From NCBI RefSeq assembly GCF_900240385.1, contig NZ_OEQH01000005.1, forward strand, positions 1-64,000: DNA of 64,000 nucleotides, given 5' to 3'. Below the pieces are notes generated by a model, which was not told where the DNA came from, did no database searches, and worked only from the letters and a program-made list of their open reading frames with translations. This document shows, piece after piece, positions 35,320 to 43,778 of the stretch. Position 1 is the first letter of the stretch; each line of letters begins with the position of its first letter. The position numbers and the translations under genes were made by a program. The stretch comes from Clostridium minihomine. Its GTDB lineage: Bacteria > Bacillota > Clostridia > Oscillospirales > Acutalibacteraceae.

Positions 35320-35395
35320 AAATGTGTTGTACAGTAGTGCCCAAAGGGCAAATGACTTTGGGCTTGGTTATCTATGGAGAAAGGAGGGAATGAAG

Positions 35396-36628
35396 GTGCG
35401 TAAAATATTTGCTGCCCTTGCGCTGACGCTGGCTTTGTTCAGTACGATCTCTATTCCTGCATTTGCCGCCTCTTATGAAACATGGAATCAGATTGTGGAT
35501 GAGATGGAAGTGATTGCGGACGAGTCCTACGAAATTTATTTGTCAGGGGATGCACAAGCCGCAAAAAATAAAGTGGACGAGGCATACTTCGGCTACTATG
35601 AAAAGCTGGGATTTGAAAAAACGGTAATGGCATACATCTCCGGAAACCGTGCGGCTACGGTGGAATACCAGTTTAGCTATGTGAAGAAGGCGATGACGTC
35701 CCAAAGCCCCAAAGAAGAAGTTCGTGCCTCTTTGGATGAGCTTGTAAAGCTGCTCAGGGAGGATGCAAACCAGCTTGATGGCAAAGAAGAAAGCGCCGTT
35801 GGCGTATTTCTGGCTTCGCTCCTTATCATAACCAGAGAAGGCTTTGAGGCGATTATCATTGTGGGTGCGATTATTGCCTATCTGGTGAAAAGCGGGAATC
35901 AGGATAAAACCCGTGCGGTTTATTGGGGGTCTCTGATAGCTCTTGGCGCCAGCGTTATCATGGCGTTTATTCTGAACAGCCTTACGGCTGCCAGTGGCGC
36001 AAACCAAGAGATTATTGAAGGTGTCACTATGCTGATTGCTGTGGTAGTTCTGTTTTATGTCAGCAACTGGATGGTATCAAAAGCGGAGGTGGAAGCCTGG
36101 ACGGGCTACATAGAGGGAAAAGTGCAGAGCTCTTTAACAAAGGGCAGTGTGTTTTCTTTGGCCTTTGCGGCGTTTTTGGCAGTATTCCGTGAAGGTGCTG
36201 AAACAATTTTGTTCTATCAGGCACTTTTGGCGGGCACCCAAACCTATTTCAATATGGTTTGGCTGGGCCTTGGAATCGGCTGCGCCTTGTTGGTTGTCAT
36301 CTATTTGGTCATTCGCTTCATGAGCATTAAACTGCCGCTGAAGCCGTTCTTCCTTGGCACCAGCATTTTGCTGTTTGTCATGTCCATTTCCTTTGTGGGT
36401 TCCGGTATCAAAGAGCTTCAGGAAGGCAACATGATTGGCGTTACGCCGGTATCGGGAATTGCCTCAATTGATATTCTGGGGATTTATCCCACCATGGAAA
36501 CACTGATTCCGCAGGCTATTTTGCTTCTGCTGACCATCGCCACATTTGTGATTCAGATTCGCAAGTGGCGCTTGGCGCGGGCTGTGGCCGCTGCAAACGG
36601 ATCCGACCATCTGCCAAAAGCGGATTAA
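35396..36628 (+). CDS. FTR1-family iron permease
   Basis: 410-residue iron permease of the FTR1/EfeU/FetM class. A signal peptide (ALALTLALFSTISIPAFA) leads to an external helical domain (about 25-135), then seven hydrophobic segments. The two iron-translocation motifs are REGFE (147-151) and REGAE (265-269). The start is GTG 35396: AGGAGGG lies 7 bp upstream, whereas ATG 35390 is only about 2 bp from it. First gene of an eleven-gene operon whose next member is P19, the standard FTR1 partner. Confidence 0.9.
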   Translation: MRKIFAALALTLALFSTISIPAFAASYETWNQIVDEMEVIADESYEIYLSGDAQAAKNKVDEAYFGYYEKLGFEKTVMAYISGNRAATVEYQFSYVKKAMTSQSPKEEVRASLDELVKLLREDANQLDGKEESAVGVFLASLLIITREGFEAIIIVGAIIAYLVKSGNQDKTRAVYWGSLIALGASVIMAFILNSLTAASGANQEIIEGVTMLIAVVVLFYVSNWMVSKAEVEAWTGYIEGKVQSSLTKGSVFSLAFAAFLAVFREGAETILFYQALLAGTQTYFNMVWLGLGIGCALLVVIYLVIRFMSIKLPLKPFFLGTSILLFVMSISFVGSGIKELQEGNMIGVTPVSGIASIDILGIYPTMETLIPQAILLLLTIATFVIQIRKWRLARAVAAANGSDHLPKAD

Positions 36629-36716
36629 GAATCCGAATGATTGGGGTTAACCGCCGTAATTGTGGTTTTTATTTACGGTGTAAAACAATGATTTATATTA
36701 CAGGAGGTTTTTATCA

Positions 36717-37340
36717 ATGAAACTCAAAAGAACATCTGTCTTTCTTCTTGCCATGGCAATGGCGCTGTCGGTAGGCTTTACCGGCTGCTCTTCCAATACC
36801 ACCGAAACCGCTTCTGACAAGCCCGCTGAAACCAGCGAAAGCGCAGATGGCGGTGCAGTAGGCCCCGGCGGCGTGGCCGGCTTTGAAGAGTTCCCCATCG
36901 GTGACGATATCGAGCTCGGGCCGCTGAACGTAGCCGGTGTGTACTTCCAGCCTGTAGACATGGAGCCTGCCGGCGGCAGCTTGCCTGCAGCTGAGTCGGA
37001 CATGCATCTGGAAGCAGACATTTCTGCTCTGCAGAATGACTTGGGCTATGGCGTGGGTAACTTTGTTCCTTATTTGACTGTAAAGTATCAGTTGGTAAAA
37101 GAGGACGGCTCCATTATTGAAGGAAACTTCATGCCCATGAGTGCCAGCGACGGCCCTCACTACGGCGCTAACGTCAAGTTTGGCGAGGCTGGTACTTACA
37201 AGGTGCGTTTCATCATTGAAAACCCCGAAGCACAGGGCTACCTGCTGCACGTGGATCAGGAAACAGGCGTTCCCGGCAAGTTCTGGAGCGAGCCTCTGGT
37301 AGCAGAGTGGGACTTTGATTATGTTCCCAGAGTATGGTAA
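36717..37340 (+). CDS. P19/FetP-type iron-binding lipoprotein
   Basis: 207-residue extracytoplasmic iron-binding protein of the P19 (Tpd) family that hands iron to FTR1. Lipoprotein signal with LTGCSS lipobox, acidic linker, then the P19 fold. Likely metal ligands are in SDMHLEADI (His and Glu) and FMPMSASDGPHYG (Met and His), matching the Met/His/Glu copper-iron site of Campylobacter P19. ACAGGAGG precedes the ATG. A large intergenic hairpin follows. Confidence 0.88.
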   Translation: MKLKRTSVFLLAMAMALSVGFTGCSSNTTETASDKPAETSESADGGAVGPGGVAGFEEFPIGDDIELGPLNVAGVYFQPVDMEPAGGSLPAAESDMHLEADISALQNDLGYGVGNFVPYLTVKYQLVKEDGSIIEGNFMPMSASDGPHYGANVKFGEAGTYKVRFIIENPEAQGYLLHVDQETGVPGKFWSEPLVAEWDFDYVPRVW

Positions 37341-37374
37341 TTCGATAATACATTAATCTTTTACTGGTAAGATA

Positions 37375-37422
37375 CGCGTCATGACCGAATCGCGCGCAGG
37401 CGCGGTTATGGTTCATGACGCG
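37375..37422 (+). repeat. Inverted repeat / intergenic hairpin after the P19 gene
   Basis: CGCGTCATGA (37375-37384) pairs with TCATGACGCG (37413-37422); inside, CGCGC (37391-37395) pairs with GCGCG (37400-37404). No T-run, so more likely an mRNA-stabilising or processing element that raises P19 level than a full terminator. Confidence 0.75.
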
Positions 37423-37453
37423 ATCTGTCCGTTTTTGGGGAGGTGTTAACACA

Positions 37454-38704
37454 GTGCTGAAATACCTCGTACAGGTAATACAAAATTCCCTTACCACCGG
37501 TATTCTTGTGGCGTTGCTGTTTGCTCTGGCACGCTTGGATGGCAGACAAAGGGTTCAGAAATGGCTCTTGGGGGGATTTGCGGCAGGAATTGTTTCCGCT
37601 TTGATTTTATCGGCTTTCAAGCATATGACGGTGCTGATTAATCGGGAATATTGGAACATTGGCATTTTATCTGTGGCAGTGGTATCCGGAATCTTGTTTT
37701 TTGTGTTTTCTTGGGGGATGCTGCAAAAAAAGCAGCCCCGGCTTCAGGAAAAAATCTCAGCCGGTGTTTATGCGGTTCTGGCAGCTTCGCTTTTGCTTTA
37801 CTGCCTGCCGGATCTTTTTTTGTATCCCACAGAGTTTGCAGGGGTAGGGGAAAGTGCGCTCAGCACCGATTTTTTATTTAAGATGATAGGATACCTGGGC
37901 GGCCTTCTGGTTGTGGTGCTGTCCGGGCTGGCGCTTTATCAGGCGGGAAGCGGATTAACTCTTCGTCTGGTGCGCATATTGGTAACCGCCGGTCTGGCGC
38001 TGAATATGCTCAATCAAATTGCAGCTATTGTGCAGCCCCTTTTGGCGCGGCGGATCATTCCCATGAAAAAATGGCTTTTTGAACTGATTAAGCCGATTAT
38101 CAACTATAACCGGTACTTTTTGTATGCTCTGATGATTTTGACGCTTTTGATCCCGGTGATTTTGTGGGTGAAAAGCCTGCGCCCGAAAGAGACCTTTTCC
38201 AACCCGGCACAGCACCGGAAAATCCGATCTGCGGCACGCAGGCAGCGGCGCTGGTGTGCGGTGGTATTGACAGGATATCTTCTTTCGGTGCTCAGTTTAA
38301 CCGTGGTCAAAGCCTATTCTGAAAAAGAAGTAATTTTGTCCCCGGCAGAGCCAATGAATATTGTGGGGAGCGATATTGTCATTCCCTTGGGAAATATCAA
38401 CGACGGCCATTTGCACCGTTTTGAATACACGGCTTCTGACGGGACAGAGGTTCGATTTATTGTCATTAAAAAAAGTTCCGCCGCTTACGGCGTGGGGCTG
38501 GATGCCTGTGATATCTGCGGGCCCACGGGGTACTATGAGCGGGACGACGAGGTAATCTGCAAGCTTTGCGATGTTGTCATGAATGTTTCCACCATTGGGT
38601 TTAAGGGCGGCTGCAATCCGGTTCCCTTGGCTTATACCATCAGCGACGGCAACATGGTAATAAAGGTGCAGAGTCTGGAAGACGAAAAAAAAAGGTTCGC
38701 GTGA
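37454..38704 (+). CDS. DUF2318 membrane protein (FetA-like)
   Basis: 416-residue membrane protein with about nine hydrophobic segments in the first 300 residues and an extracytoplasmic C-terminal DUF2318 domain. That domain carries two CxxC pairs (CDICGPTGYY and CKLC) and a further Cys in GFKGGCNPVPL, likely metal or redox ligands. GTG 37454 is chosen since GGGGAGG lies about 10 bp upstream; the longer frame from 37415 lies in the hairpin. The same gene sits between P19 and ABC permeases in Fet systems of Campylobacter and uropathogenic E. coli. Confidence 0.82.
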   Translation: MLKYLVQVIQNSLTTGILVALLFALARLDGRQRVQKWLLGGFAAGIVSALILSAFKHMTVLINREYWNIGILSVAVVSGILFFVFSWGMLQKKQPRLQEKISAGVYAVLAASLLLYCLPDLFLYPTEFAGVGESALSTDFLFKMIGYLGGLLVVVLSGLALYQAGSGLTLRLVRILVTAGLALNMLNQIAAIVQPLLARRIIPMKKWLFELIKPIINYNRYFLYALMILTLLIPVILWVKSLRPKETFSNPAQHRKIRSAARRQRRWCAVVLTGYLLSVLSLTVVKAYSEKEVILSPAEPMNIVGSDIVIPLGNINDGHLHRFEYTASDGTEVRFIVIKKSSAAYGVGLDACDICGPTGYYERDDEVICKLCDVVMNVSTIGFKGGCNPVPLAYTISDGNMVIKVQSLEDEKKRFA

Positions 38705-38716
38705 GGAGGTGACCCT

Positions 38717-40000
38717 GTGTTCTGGAGAATGGTAAAAGGTGCGCTGTTTCGTCAAAAAGGAAAAATGATGATGATAGCGTTTACAATTGCTTTGGGCGCT
38801 TCCCTAGCCACAGCTATGCTGAATGTAATGCTAGATGTGGGGGATAAGGTGAATCAGGAACTGAAAACCTATGGCGCGAATATTAACGTGATGCCAAAGG
38901 GCGCTTCTTTGCTGGACGATTTGTACGGTGTGGAAGAAGGCTCCGGCGTGTCGGATCAATACCTTCAGGAATCGGAGCTTGGCAATATCAAAACCATCTT
39001 TTGGGCGTTTAATATTGTGGATTTTACTCCGTATCTGGATACGAAAGTAAAACTGGATTCCCACAGCAGCGAAGTGAAGCTGGTGGGCACCTGGTTTGAT
39101 CATCATATGGATCTTCCCACGGGGGAATCCCTGAATACGGGCATGAAAAATATGAAAAGCTGGTGGGATGTTTCCGGCCAGTGGCTGACCGATCAGGAAG
39201 AGGATTCTGCCATGGTGGGCAGCTTGGTGGCAGGAAGAAACCAGATTCAGGTAGGGGACACCATAACCATCGCATCCGGCGGGCAGTCAAAACAGCTGAA
39301 AGTCAAAGGCGTTTTTGATGCCGGCAGCGATGAGGACGAACGAATTTATGTGCCTTTGCATGTGGCGCAGAAATTAGCAGGAAGAACCGGGCTTGTCAGC
39401 AGTGTGGAGGTCAGCGCCCTGACAACACCGGATAACGAACTTTCCCGCCGGGCAGCGCAGAACCCCAAAAGCCTTTCCATTAAGGAATGGGAAACCTGGT
39501 ACTGCACCGCTTATGTGAGTGCAATTTGCTATCAAATCGGGGAAGTAATTACGGATTCGGTGGCAAAGCCCATCCGTCAGGTGGCGGAATCGGAAGGTGC
39601 CATTCTGGAAAAAACACAGCTTTTAATGCTGCTTATCACTATTTTAAGCCTGATCGGTTCGGCTTTGGGAATTTCCAACTTGGTAACGGCCAGCGTAATG
39701 GAACGAAGCTGTGAAATCGGTTTGCTCAAAGCGGTGGGGGCCCATAATTCCCCGGTATCCCGGCTGGTGCTCACCGAAATTTTGATTACCGCCATCATTG
39801 GCGGTGTGGCCGGGTATTTTGCCGGACTTGGATTTGCCCAGATTATTGGGCATTCGGTGTTTGGTTCGGCCATTGAAATCAAACCGATGGTGATTCCACT
39901 GGTGGCCCTTTTGGTGGCCCTTGTAACATTGGCAGGAAGTATTCCGTCTATCCGGCTGCTTTTATCGCTGCGCCCGGCGGAAGTCCTGCATGGCAGGTGA
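38717..40000 (+). CDS. FtsX/MacB-type ABC permease (Fet system, first)
   Basis: 427-residue permease with one N-terminal membrane segment, a large extracytoplasmic core (about 45-270) and three C-terminal segments (the FtsX domain, with VMERSCEIGLLKAVGA as coupling helix). GTG 38717 has GAGGAGGTGA just upstream. It forms a heterodimer in all likelihood with the next permease. In Fet systems these permeases are thought to help move iron or reductant; the direction of transport is not settled. Confidence 0.85.
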   Translation: MFWRMVKGALFRQKGKMMMIAFTIALGASLATAMLNVMLDVGDKVNQELKTYGANINVMPKGASLLDDLYGVEEGSGVSDQYLQESELGNIKTIFWAFNIVDFTPYLDTKVKLDSHSSEVKLVGTWFDHHMDLPTGESLNTGMKNMKSWWDVSGQWLTDQEEDSAMVGSLVAGRNQIQVGDTITIASGGQSKQLKVKGVFDAGSDEDERIYVPLHVAQKLAGRTGLVSSVEVSALTTPDNELSRRAAQNPKSLSIKEWETWYCTAYVSAICYQIGEVITDSVAKPIRQVAESEGAILEKTQLLMLLITILSLIGSALGISNLVTASVMERSCEIGLLKAVGAHNSPVSRLVLTEILITAIIGGVAGYFAGLGFAQIIGHSVFGSAIEIKPMVIPLVALLVALVTLAGSIPSIRLLLSLRPAEVLHGR

Positions 40001-40004
40001 TTCC

Positions 40005-41141
40005 ATGAAAAAACAATCGATGTATTTTAAGATGATAGTCAGCTCGCTTATTCGCCGGCGCTCCAGAATGCTGGTGGCGCTTTTGGCGGTGGCGATCGGT
40101 GCCACGATTCTTTCGGGCCTTGTCACCATTTATTACGACATTCCCCGGCAGATGGGACAGGAATTCCGTTCCTATGGCGCCAACCTGATTTTGGTGCCTT
40201 CCGGTGAGGAAGGGAATTTCGGAGAAGCCTCGGTTCAAAAGGCACTGGAATTTATCCCAAAAGAGGATGCAGTGGGAATTGCCCCTTACCGTTATGAAAC
40301 GGTGAAGATCAACGAGCAGCCCTTTTTGGCAGCCGGCACGGATATTGCACAGGTGCAAAAGACAAGCCCCTACTGGTTTGTTTCCGGCCAATGGCCCGAA
40401 AGCAAAGGCACGGTGCTGATTGGCCAGCAGGTGGCCGATTTAATTCGCTTGTCCCCGGGGGACGCCTTTACCATTGCAGGAACAGATTCCACCGGAAAAA
40501 TATTCAAACAGGACTTTACCGTGTCCGGCATTGTGCAAACCGGGGGTTCGGAAGAAGAATTCCTTTTTATGGATCTTTCGGATCTGGAAGGGATGATGGG
40601 CAACAGCGGTAAGCTGGACGTGGTGGAATGCAGCATTTCTGCGCCGCAGCAATCCCTTCAAAACATTGTCAGTCAGATCAGTGACAATGTGGATGAGGTA
40701 ACCCCCCGTTTGGTAAAACGTGTTACAGAGTCTGAGGGAACGGTTCTGACAAAGCTTCAGGCTTTGGTCTATCTGGTTACGGCGGTGGTGCTTCTGCTGA
40801 CCATGATTTGTGTTGCGACCACCATGATGGCGGTTGTGGCAGAACGGCGCAAAGAGATCGGGCTGAAAAAGGCGCTGGGTGCTCCCAACAAAAGTATTAT
40901 ACTGGAGTTTTTAGGAGAAGGACTGTTTTTGGGCGGATTGGGTGGAATTTTGGGTGCTGTGCTGGGCTTTGCGTTTGCACAGACGGTTAGTATGAATGTG
41001 TTCAGCCGTTCCATTTCGTTCCAGCCCCTTTTGGTGCCGGCTACGCTGGCGGTTTCTATTGTGATTACCGGCCTGGCGTGCCTGATTCCCGTCCGAAGCG
41101 CAACCGAAGTGGATCCAGCCATTGTGCTGCGCGGCGAATAA
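40005..41141 (+). CDS. FtsX/MacB-type ABC permease (Fet system, second)
   Basis: 378-residue companion permease with the same layout: an N-terminal segment, an external core starting at YDIPRQMGQEFRSYGANLILVPSGEE, and three terminal segments with VVAERRKEIGLKKALGAPNKSI as coupling helix. ATG 40005 is preferred over 39990 because CAGGTGA precedes it. Starts within a few bases of the previous stop. Confidence 0.85.
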   Translation: MKKQSMYFKMIVSSLIRRRSRMLVALLAVAIGATILSGLVTIYYDIPRQMGQEFRSYGANLILVPSGEEGNFGEASVQKALEFIPKEDAVGIAPYRYETVKINEQPFLAAGTDIAQVQKTSPYWFVSGQWPESKGTVLIGQQVADLIRLSPGDAFTIAGTDSTGKIFKQDFTVSGIVQTGGSEEEFLFMDLSDLEGMMGNSGKLDVVECSISAPQQSLQNIVSQISDNVDEVTPRLVKRVTESEGTVLTKLQALVYLVTAVVLLLTMICVATTMMAVVAERRKEIGLKKALGAPNKSIILEFLGEGLFLGGLGGILGAVLGFAFAQTVSMNVFSRSISFQPLLVPATLAVSIVITGLACLIPVRSATEVDPAIVLRGE

Positions 41142-41156
41142 AGGAGGAAGAGCATC

Positions 41157-41843
41157 TTGAATTTATTAGAGCTTCAGGATATTTCAAAAATCTATGGTAA
41201 TGTAAAGGCTTTGCAGAATGTAAATTTAACGGTTTCTCAGGGGGAATGGCTGGCCATTATGGGGCCTTCCGGCTCCGGAAAAACCACCATGATGAATATT
41301 ATCGGGTGCATGGATAAGCCCTCCAACGGATCCGTGATTCTGGACGGCGTGAATATTTCCAAAGAAAGCGCGAAAAGCCTGACCAATATCCGGCGCGATA
41401 AAATCGGCCTGATTTTTCAGCAGTTTCACCTGATCAATTATCTGACTGCGCTTGAGAATGTTATGGTGGCTCAGTACTATCACAGCATGCCCGATGAAAA
41501 AGAAGCCATGCAGGCTTTGGAACGGGTGGGGCTGGGCGGCCGGGCAAAACATTTGCCCAGCCAGCTTTCGGGTGGTGAGCAGCAAAGGGTGTGCATTGCC
41601 CGGGCGCTTATTAATTACCCGATGCTGATTTTGGCGGACGAGCCCACCGGAAATTTGGATGAAACCAACGAGAAAATCGTAATGGATATTTTTCAGCAGC
41701 TTCATAAAGAAGGCAGTACCATTGTTGTGGTAACCCATGATGCCGAAGTGGCCGAAGAGGCACAGCGCACCGTGGTGCTAGAACATGGGAAAATTGCCCG
41801 AATTATTGAAAATGAGAAATGGAACGAGAGGAATGCCTTATGA
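41157..41843 (+). CDS. ABC ATP-binding protein (Fet system, MacB/LolD type)
   Basis: 228-residue ATPase for the two permeases. Walker A GPSGSGKTT, Q-loop FQQFHLINYLTALENV (the LolD/MacB signature phrase), LSGGEQQRV, Walker B LILADEPTGNLD, H-loop VVTHD. TTG start at 41157 with AAGGAGG at 41141-41147. The next gene begins at ATGA overlapping its stop. Confidence 0.88.
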   Translation: MNLLELQDISKIYGNVKALQNVNLTVSQGEWLAIMGPSGSGKTTMMNIIGCMDKPSNGSVILDGVNISKESAKSLTNIRRDKIGLIFQQFHLINYLTALENVMVAQYYHSMPDEKEAMQALERVGLGGRAKHLPSQLSGGEQQRVCIARALINYPMLILADEPTGNLDETNEKIVMDIFQQLHKEGSTIVVVTHDAEVAEEAQRTVVLEHGKIARIIENEKWNERNAL

Positions 41844-42274
41844 ACAGAAAGATTGCGACGGTAGCTTTTTCTTTGGCATTCGCGTCTATGCTGTTGTCGG
41901 CGTGCGGGGAAGGCACCGGTGCAGCCGCATATAAGGACGGAACCTATATTGGAAAAAGCTCTGAAGATGACCGGGGAGCATACGGAGAGGCTACCATCAC
42001 CATTCAAAACAGTCAGATTACCGATTGCCAGTTTGTCACATGGCAAAAGGACGGTTCCAAAAAGGATGAGAATTACGGAAAAGTAAACGGAGCCATTTCC
42101 AATCCGGACTATTATGAGATGGCCCAGCTGGCCGTAAAAGCCATGGAAGAATATGCGCAAAAGCTGGTCGAAGTTCAGAATCTGGAGGGCGTAGATGTGA
42201 TATCCGGCGCGACGATTTCTCACGATCAGTTTCAGGAAGCGGTGAGAAACGCTTTGGAAGAAGCGCAGAAGTAG
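41840..42274 (+). CDS. FMN-binding domain lipoprotein
   Basis: 144-residue lipoprotein (lipobox LLSAC) with an FMN-binding domain of the RnfG/NqrC type. The flavinylation motif is SGAT at 122-125 (DVISGATISHDQF), whose Thr125 should receive FMN through a phosphoester bond. ATG 41840 overlaps the ATPase stop and follows GAGGAA. The next gene encodes the flavin transferase ApbE. It can supply electrons outside the membrane, for example to reduce ferric iron before FTR1 uptake (inference); in E. coli and Campylobacter the corresponding place is taken by thioredoxin-like proteins. Confidence 0.85.
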   Translation: MNRKIATVAFSLAFASMLLSACGEGTGAAAYKDGTYIGKSSEDDRGAYGEATITIQNSQITDCQFVTWQKDGSKKDENYGKVNGAISNPDYYEMAQLAVKAMEEYAQKLVEVQNLEGVDVISGATISHDQFQEAVRNALEEAQK

Positions 42275-42302
42275 GCGATTTTCAAGGGTATGGGGAACCG
42301 CT

Positions 42303-43340
42303 ATGAAACAGAAAAAGCCACAGGATCAGACCAAAAGTCTTTTACAGGATGCTCAAAATCCTTCCATGGAGGAACAAGAAGAAAAAATCTTTTTTTCCAT
42401 GGGAACCATTATGGGGTTCCTTTTGCATGGCCCCCATGCCCGAGAGACCCTAAAAGCCGCCGAAGCCATTACGGTGAAGCTGGATTCTCTTTTATCCCGG
42501 AAAAAGGCAGACAGTGAAATTTCTTTGCTGAACCGCTCCCCGGGTCAATGGATTCGGGTGCAGAAGGATACCGATATGGTGCTGCGGGAAGCGCTGCGGT
42601 ATGCAGAGCAAACCGGCGGCCGGTATGAGCCCTGTGTCGGCTCGCTGGTAGATTTGTGGGAGTCTGCCCGGCAGGGGAAAAAACTTCCCGGCAAAGAGGC
42701 GATTACCCAAGCTTTGGCCTGCTGTGATTATCGCAGCCTTCAAAGGGACAGAAGGGGCCGTTACCGGCTGCAAAAAGGAGCCGGCATTGATTTGGGTGGA
42801 ATCGGGAAGGGCTATGCTGCCGATCGAGTGGCGGCATTGTGCCGAAAACAGGGTGTTTCTTCTGCTTTGTTTTCATTCGGAAGCTCTTCCATTGCGGCGG
42901 TGGGAACCAAGCCCGACGGTTCCCCTTGGCGGGTGGGCTTAAAAACAGCTGATTCGGAACAGATTCGGTTATTTGGAGTCGTCCGTTTAAAAAATCAATT
43001 CTTGTCCACTTCGGGGGATTATGAGAAAAGTTTTCAAATAGACGGGCACAGATATCATCATATTTTAGAAACGTCCACCGGGTATCCGACGGATAATGGA
43101 TTGCGCTCGGTGACCGTGATTGCGGAAAGCGGAGCAATGAGCGAAGCATATTCCACCGCGTTATTTGTCATGGGTCTGGAAAAAGCCCTGAACTTTTACA
43201 AATGCCAAGGCGGATTTGAAGCAATTTTTTTTACATCGGATCAAAGAATCGTTTGCACGCCGGGGGCGCGTGAACTATTTGAACGAAAAGAAGGCTCTTT
43301 TTCTTCTCAGGATACGCAAAGAGAAGGGTTCAGGAGGTAA
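42303..43340 (+). CDS. apbE: FAD:protein FMN transferase ApbE
   Basis: 345-residue flavin transferase that attaches FMN to Thr of SGAT motifs. Family motifs: FFSMGTIMGF, IDLGGIGKGYAADR, HHILETSTGYPTDNGLRSVTV and AYSTALFVMG. The N-terminus is charged (MKQKKPQDQTKSLLQ) with no signal peptide or lipobox, whereas classical ApbE is exported; its presumed substrate next door is a lipoprotein, so flavinylation before export, or a misjudged start, has to be considered. Ribosome site weak (GGGGAA). Confidence 0.88.
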   Translation: MKQKKPQDQTKSLLQDAQNPSMEEQEEKIFFSMGTIMGFLLHGPHARETLKAAEAITVKLDSLLSRKKADSEISLLNRSPGQWIRVQKDTDMVLREALRYAEQTGGRYEPCVGSLVDLWESARQGKKLPGKEAITQALACCDYRSLQRDRRGRYRLQKGAGIDLGGIGKGYAADRVAALCRKQGVSSALFSFGSSSIAAVGTKPDGSPWRVGLKTADSEQIRLFGVVRLKNQFLSTSGDYEKSFQIDGHRYHHILETSTGYPTDNGLRSVTVIAESGAMSEAYSTALFVMGLEKALNFYKCQGGFEAIFFTSDQRIVCTPGARELFERKEGSFSSQDTQREGFRR

Positions 43341-43345
43341 TGAAT

Positions 43346-43774
43346 ATGAAAAACAGAAAAATAGCCGGCCTTGCAGTGGCCCTTTTGGGACTGCTGATTT
43401 TCCTTGTGCCGGTTGCGATATTCCCGCCTTGCACGGCGCTGATTGAAACAGCATCGGGCGGCACAACACCGATGAAATGCCATTGGACGGGGCAGGCAGA
43501 AATCGGAATCGGAATTTTAATTCTTTGCGGCGGTGTATTGCTTACCGTATTTCAGTCGCAGCTGATTCAAATCGGGATTAGCATGATGACCGCTTTGACC
43601 GGTGTTTTAAGCCTTTTGGTTCCCACCGTGTTGATCGGCGGCTGCAAAATGGAAACCATGCCTTGCCGGGCAGCTACTTTCCCTGCATTGATTGTGTTAA
43701 GCCTGCTGGTAATTGCCGTTTGTGCAGCAAATGTTGTTGCGCTGTGGCGGAGCAACCTGAAATCAAAGGAGTAA
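43346..43774 (+). CDS. DUF4418 small membrane protein
   Basis: 142-residue protein with four hydrophobic segments and conserved cysteines in external or membrane-edge loops (FPPCTALIET, MKCHWTGQAEIGIG, GGCKMETMPCRA), the DUF4418 pattern. ATG 43346 is preferred to 43340 because CAGGAGG is then 8 bp away. DUF4418 genes occur next to FtsX/ATPase pairs such as the two that follow. Function unknown; the Cys/Met/His residues could bind metal or be redox-active. Confidence 0.78.
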   Translation: MKNRKIAGLAVALLGLLIFLVPVAIFPPCTALIETASGGTTPMKCHWTGQAEIGIGILILCGGVLLTVFQSQLIQIGISMMTALTGVLSLLVPTVLIGGCKMETMPCRAATFPALIVLSLLVIAVCAANVVALWRSNLKSKE

Positions 43775-43778
43775 AGAC

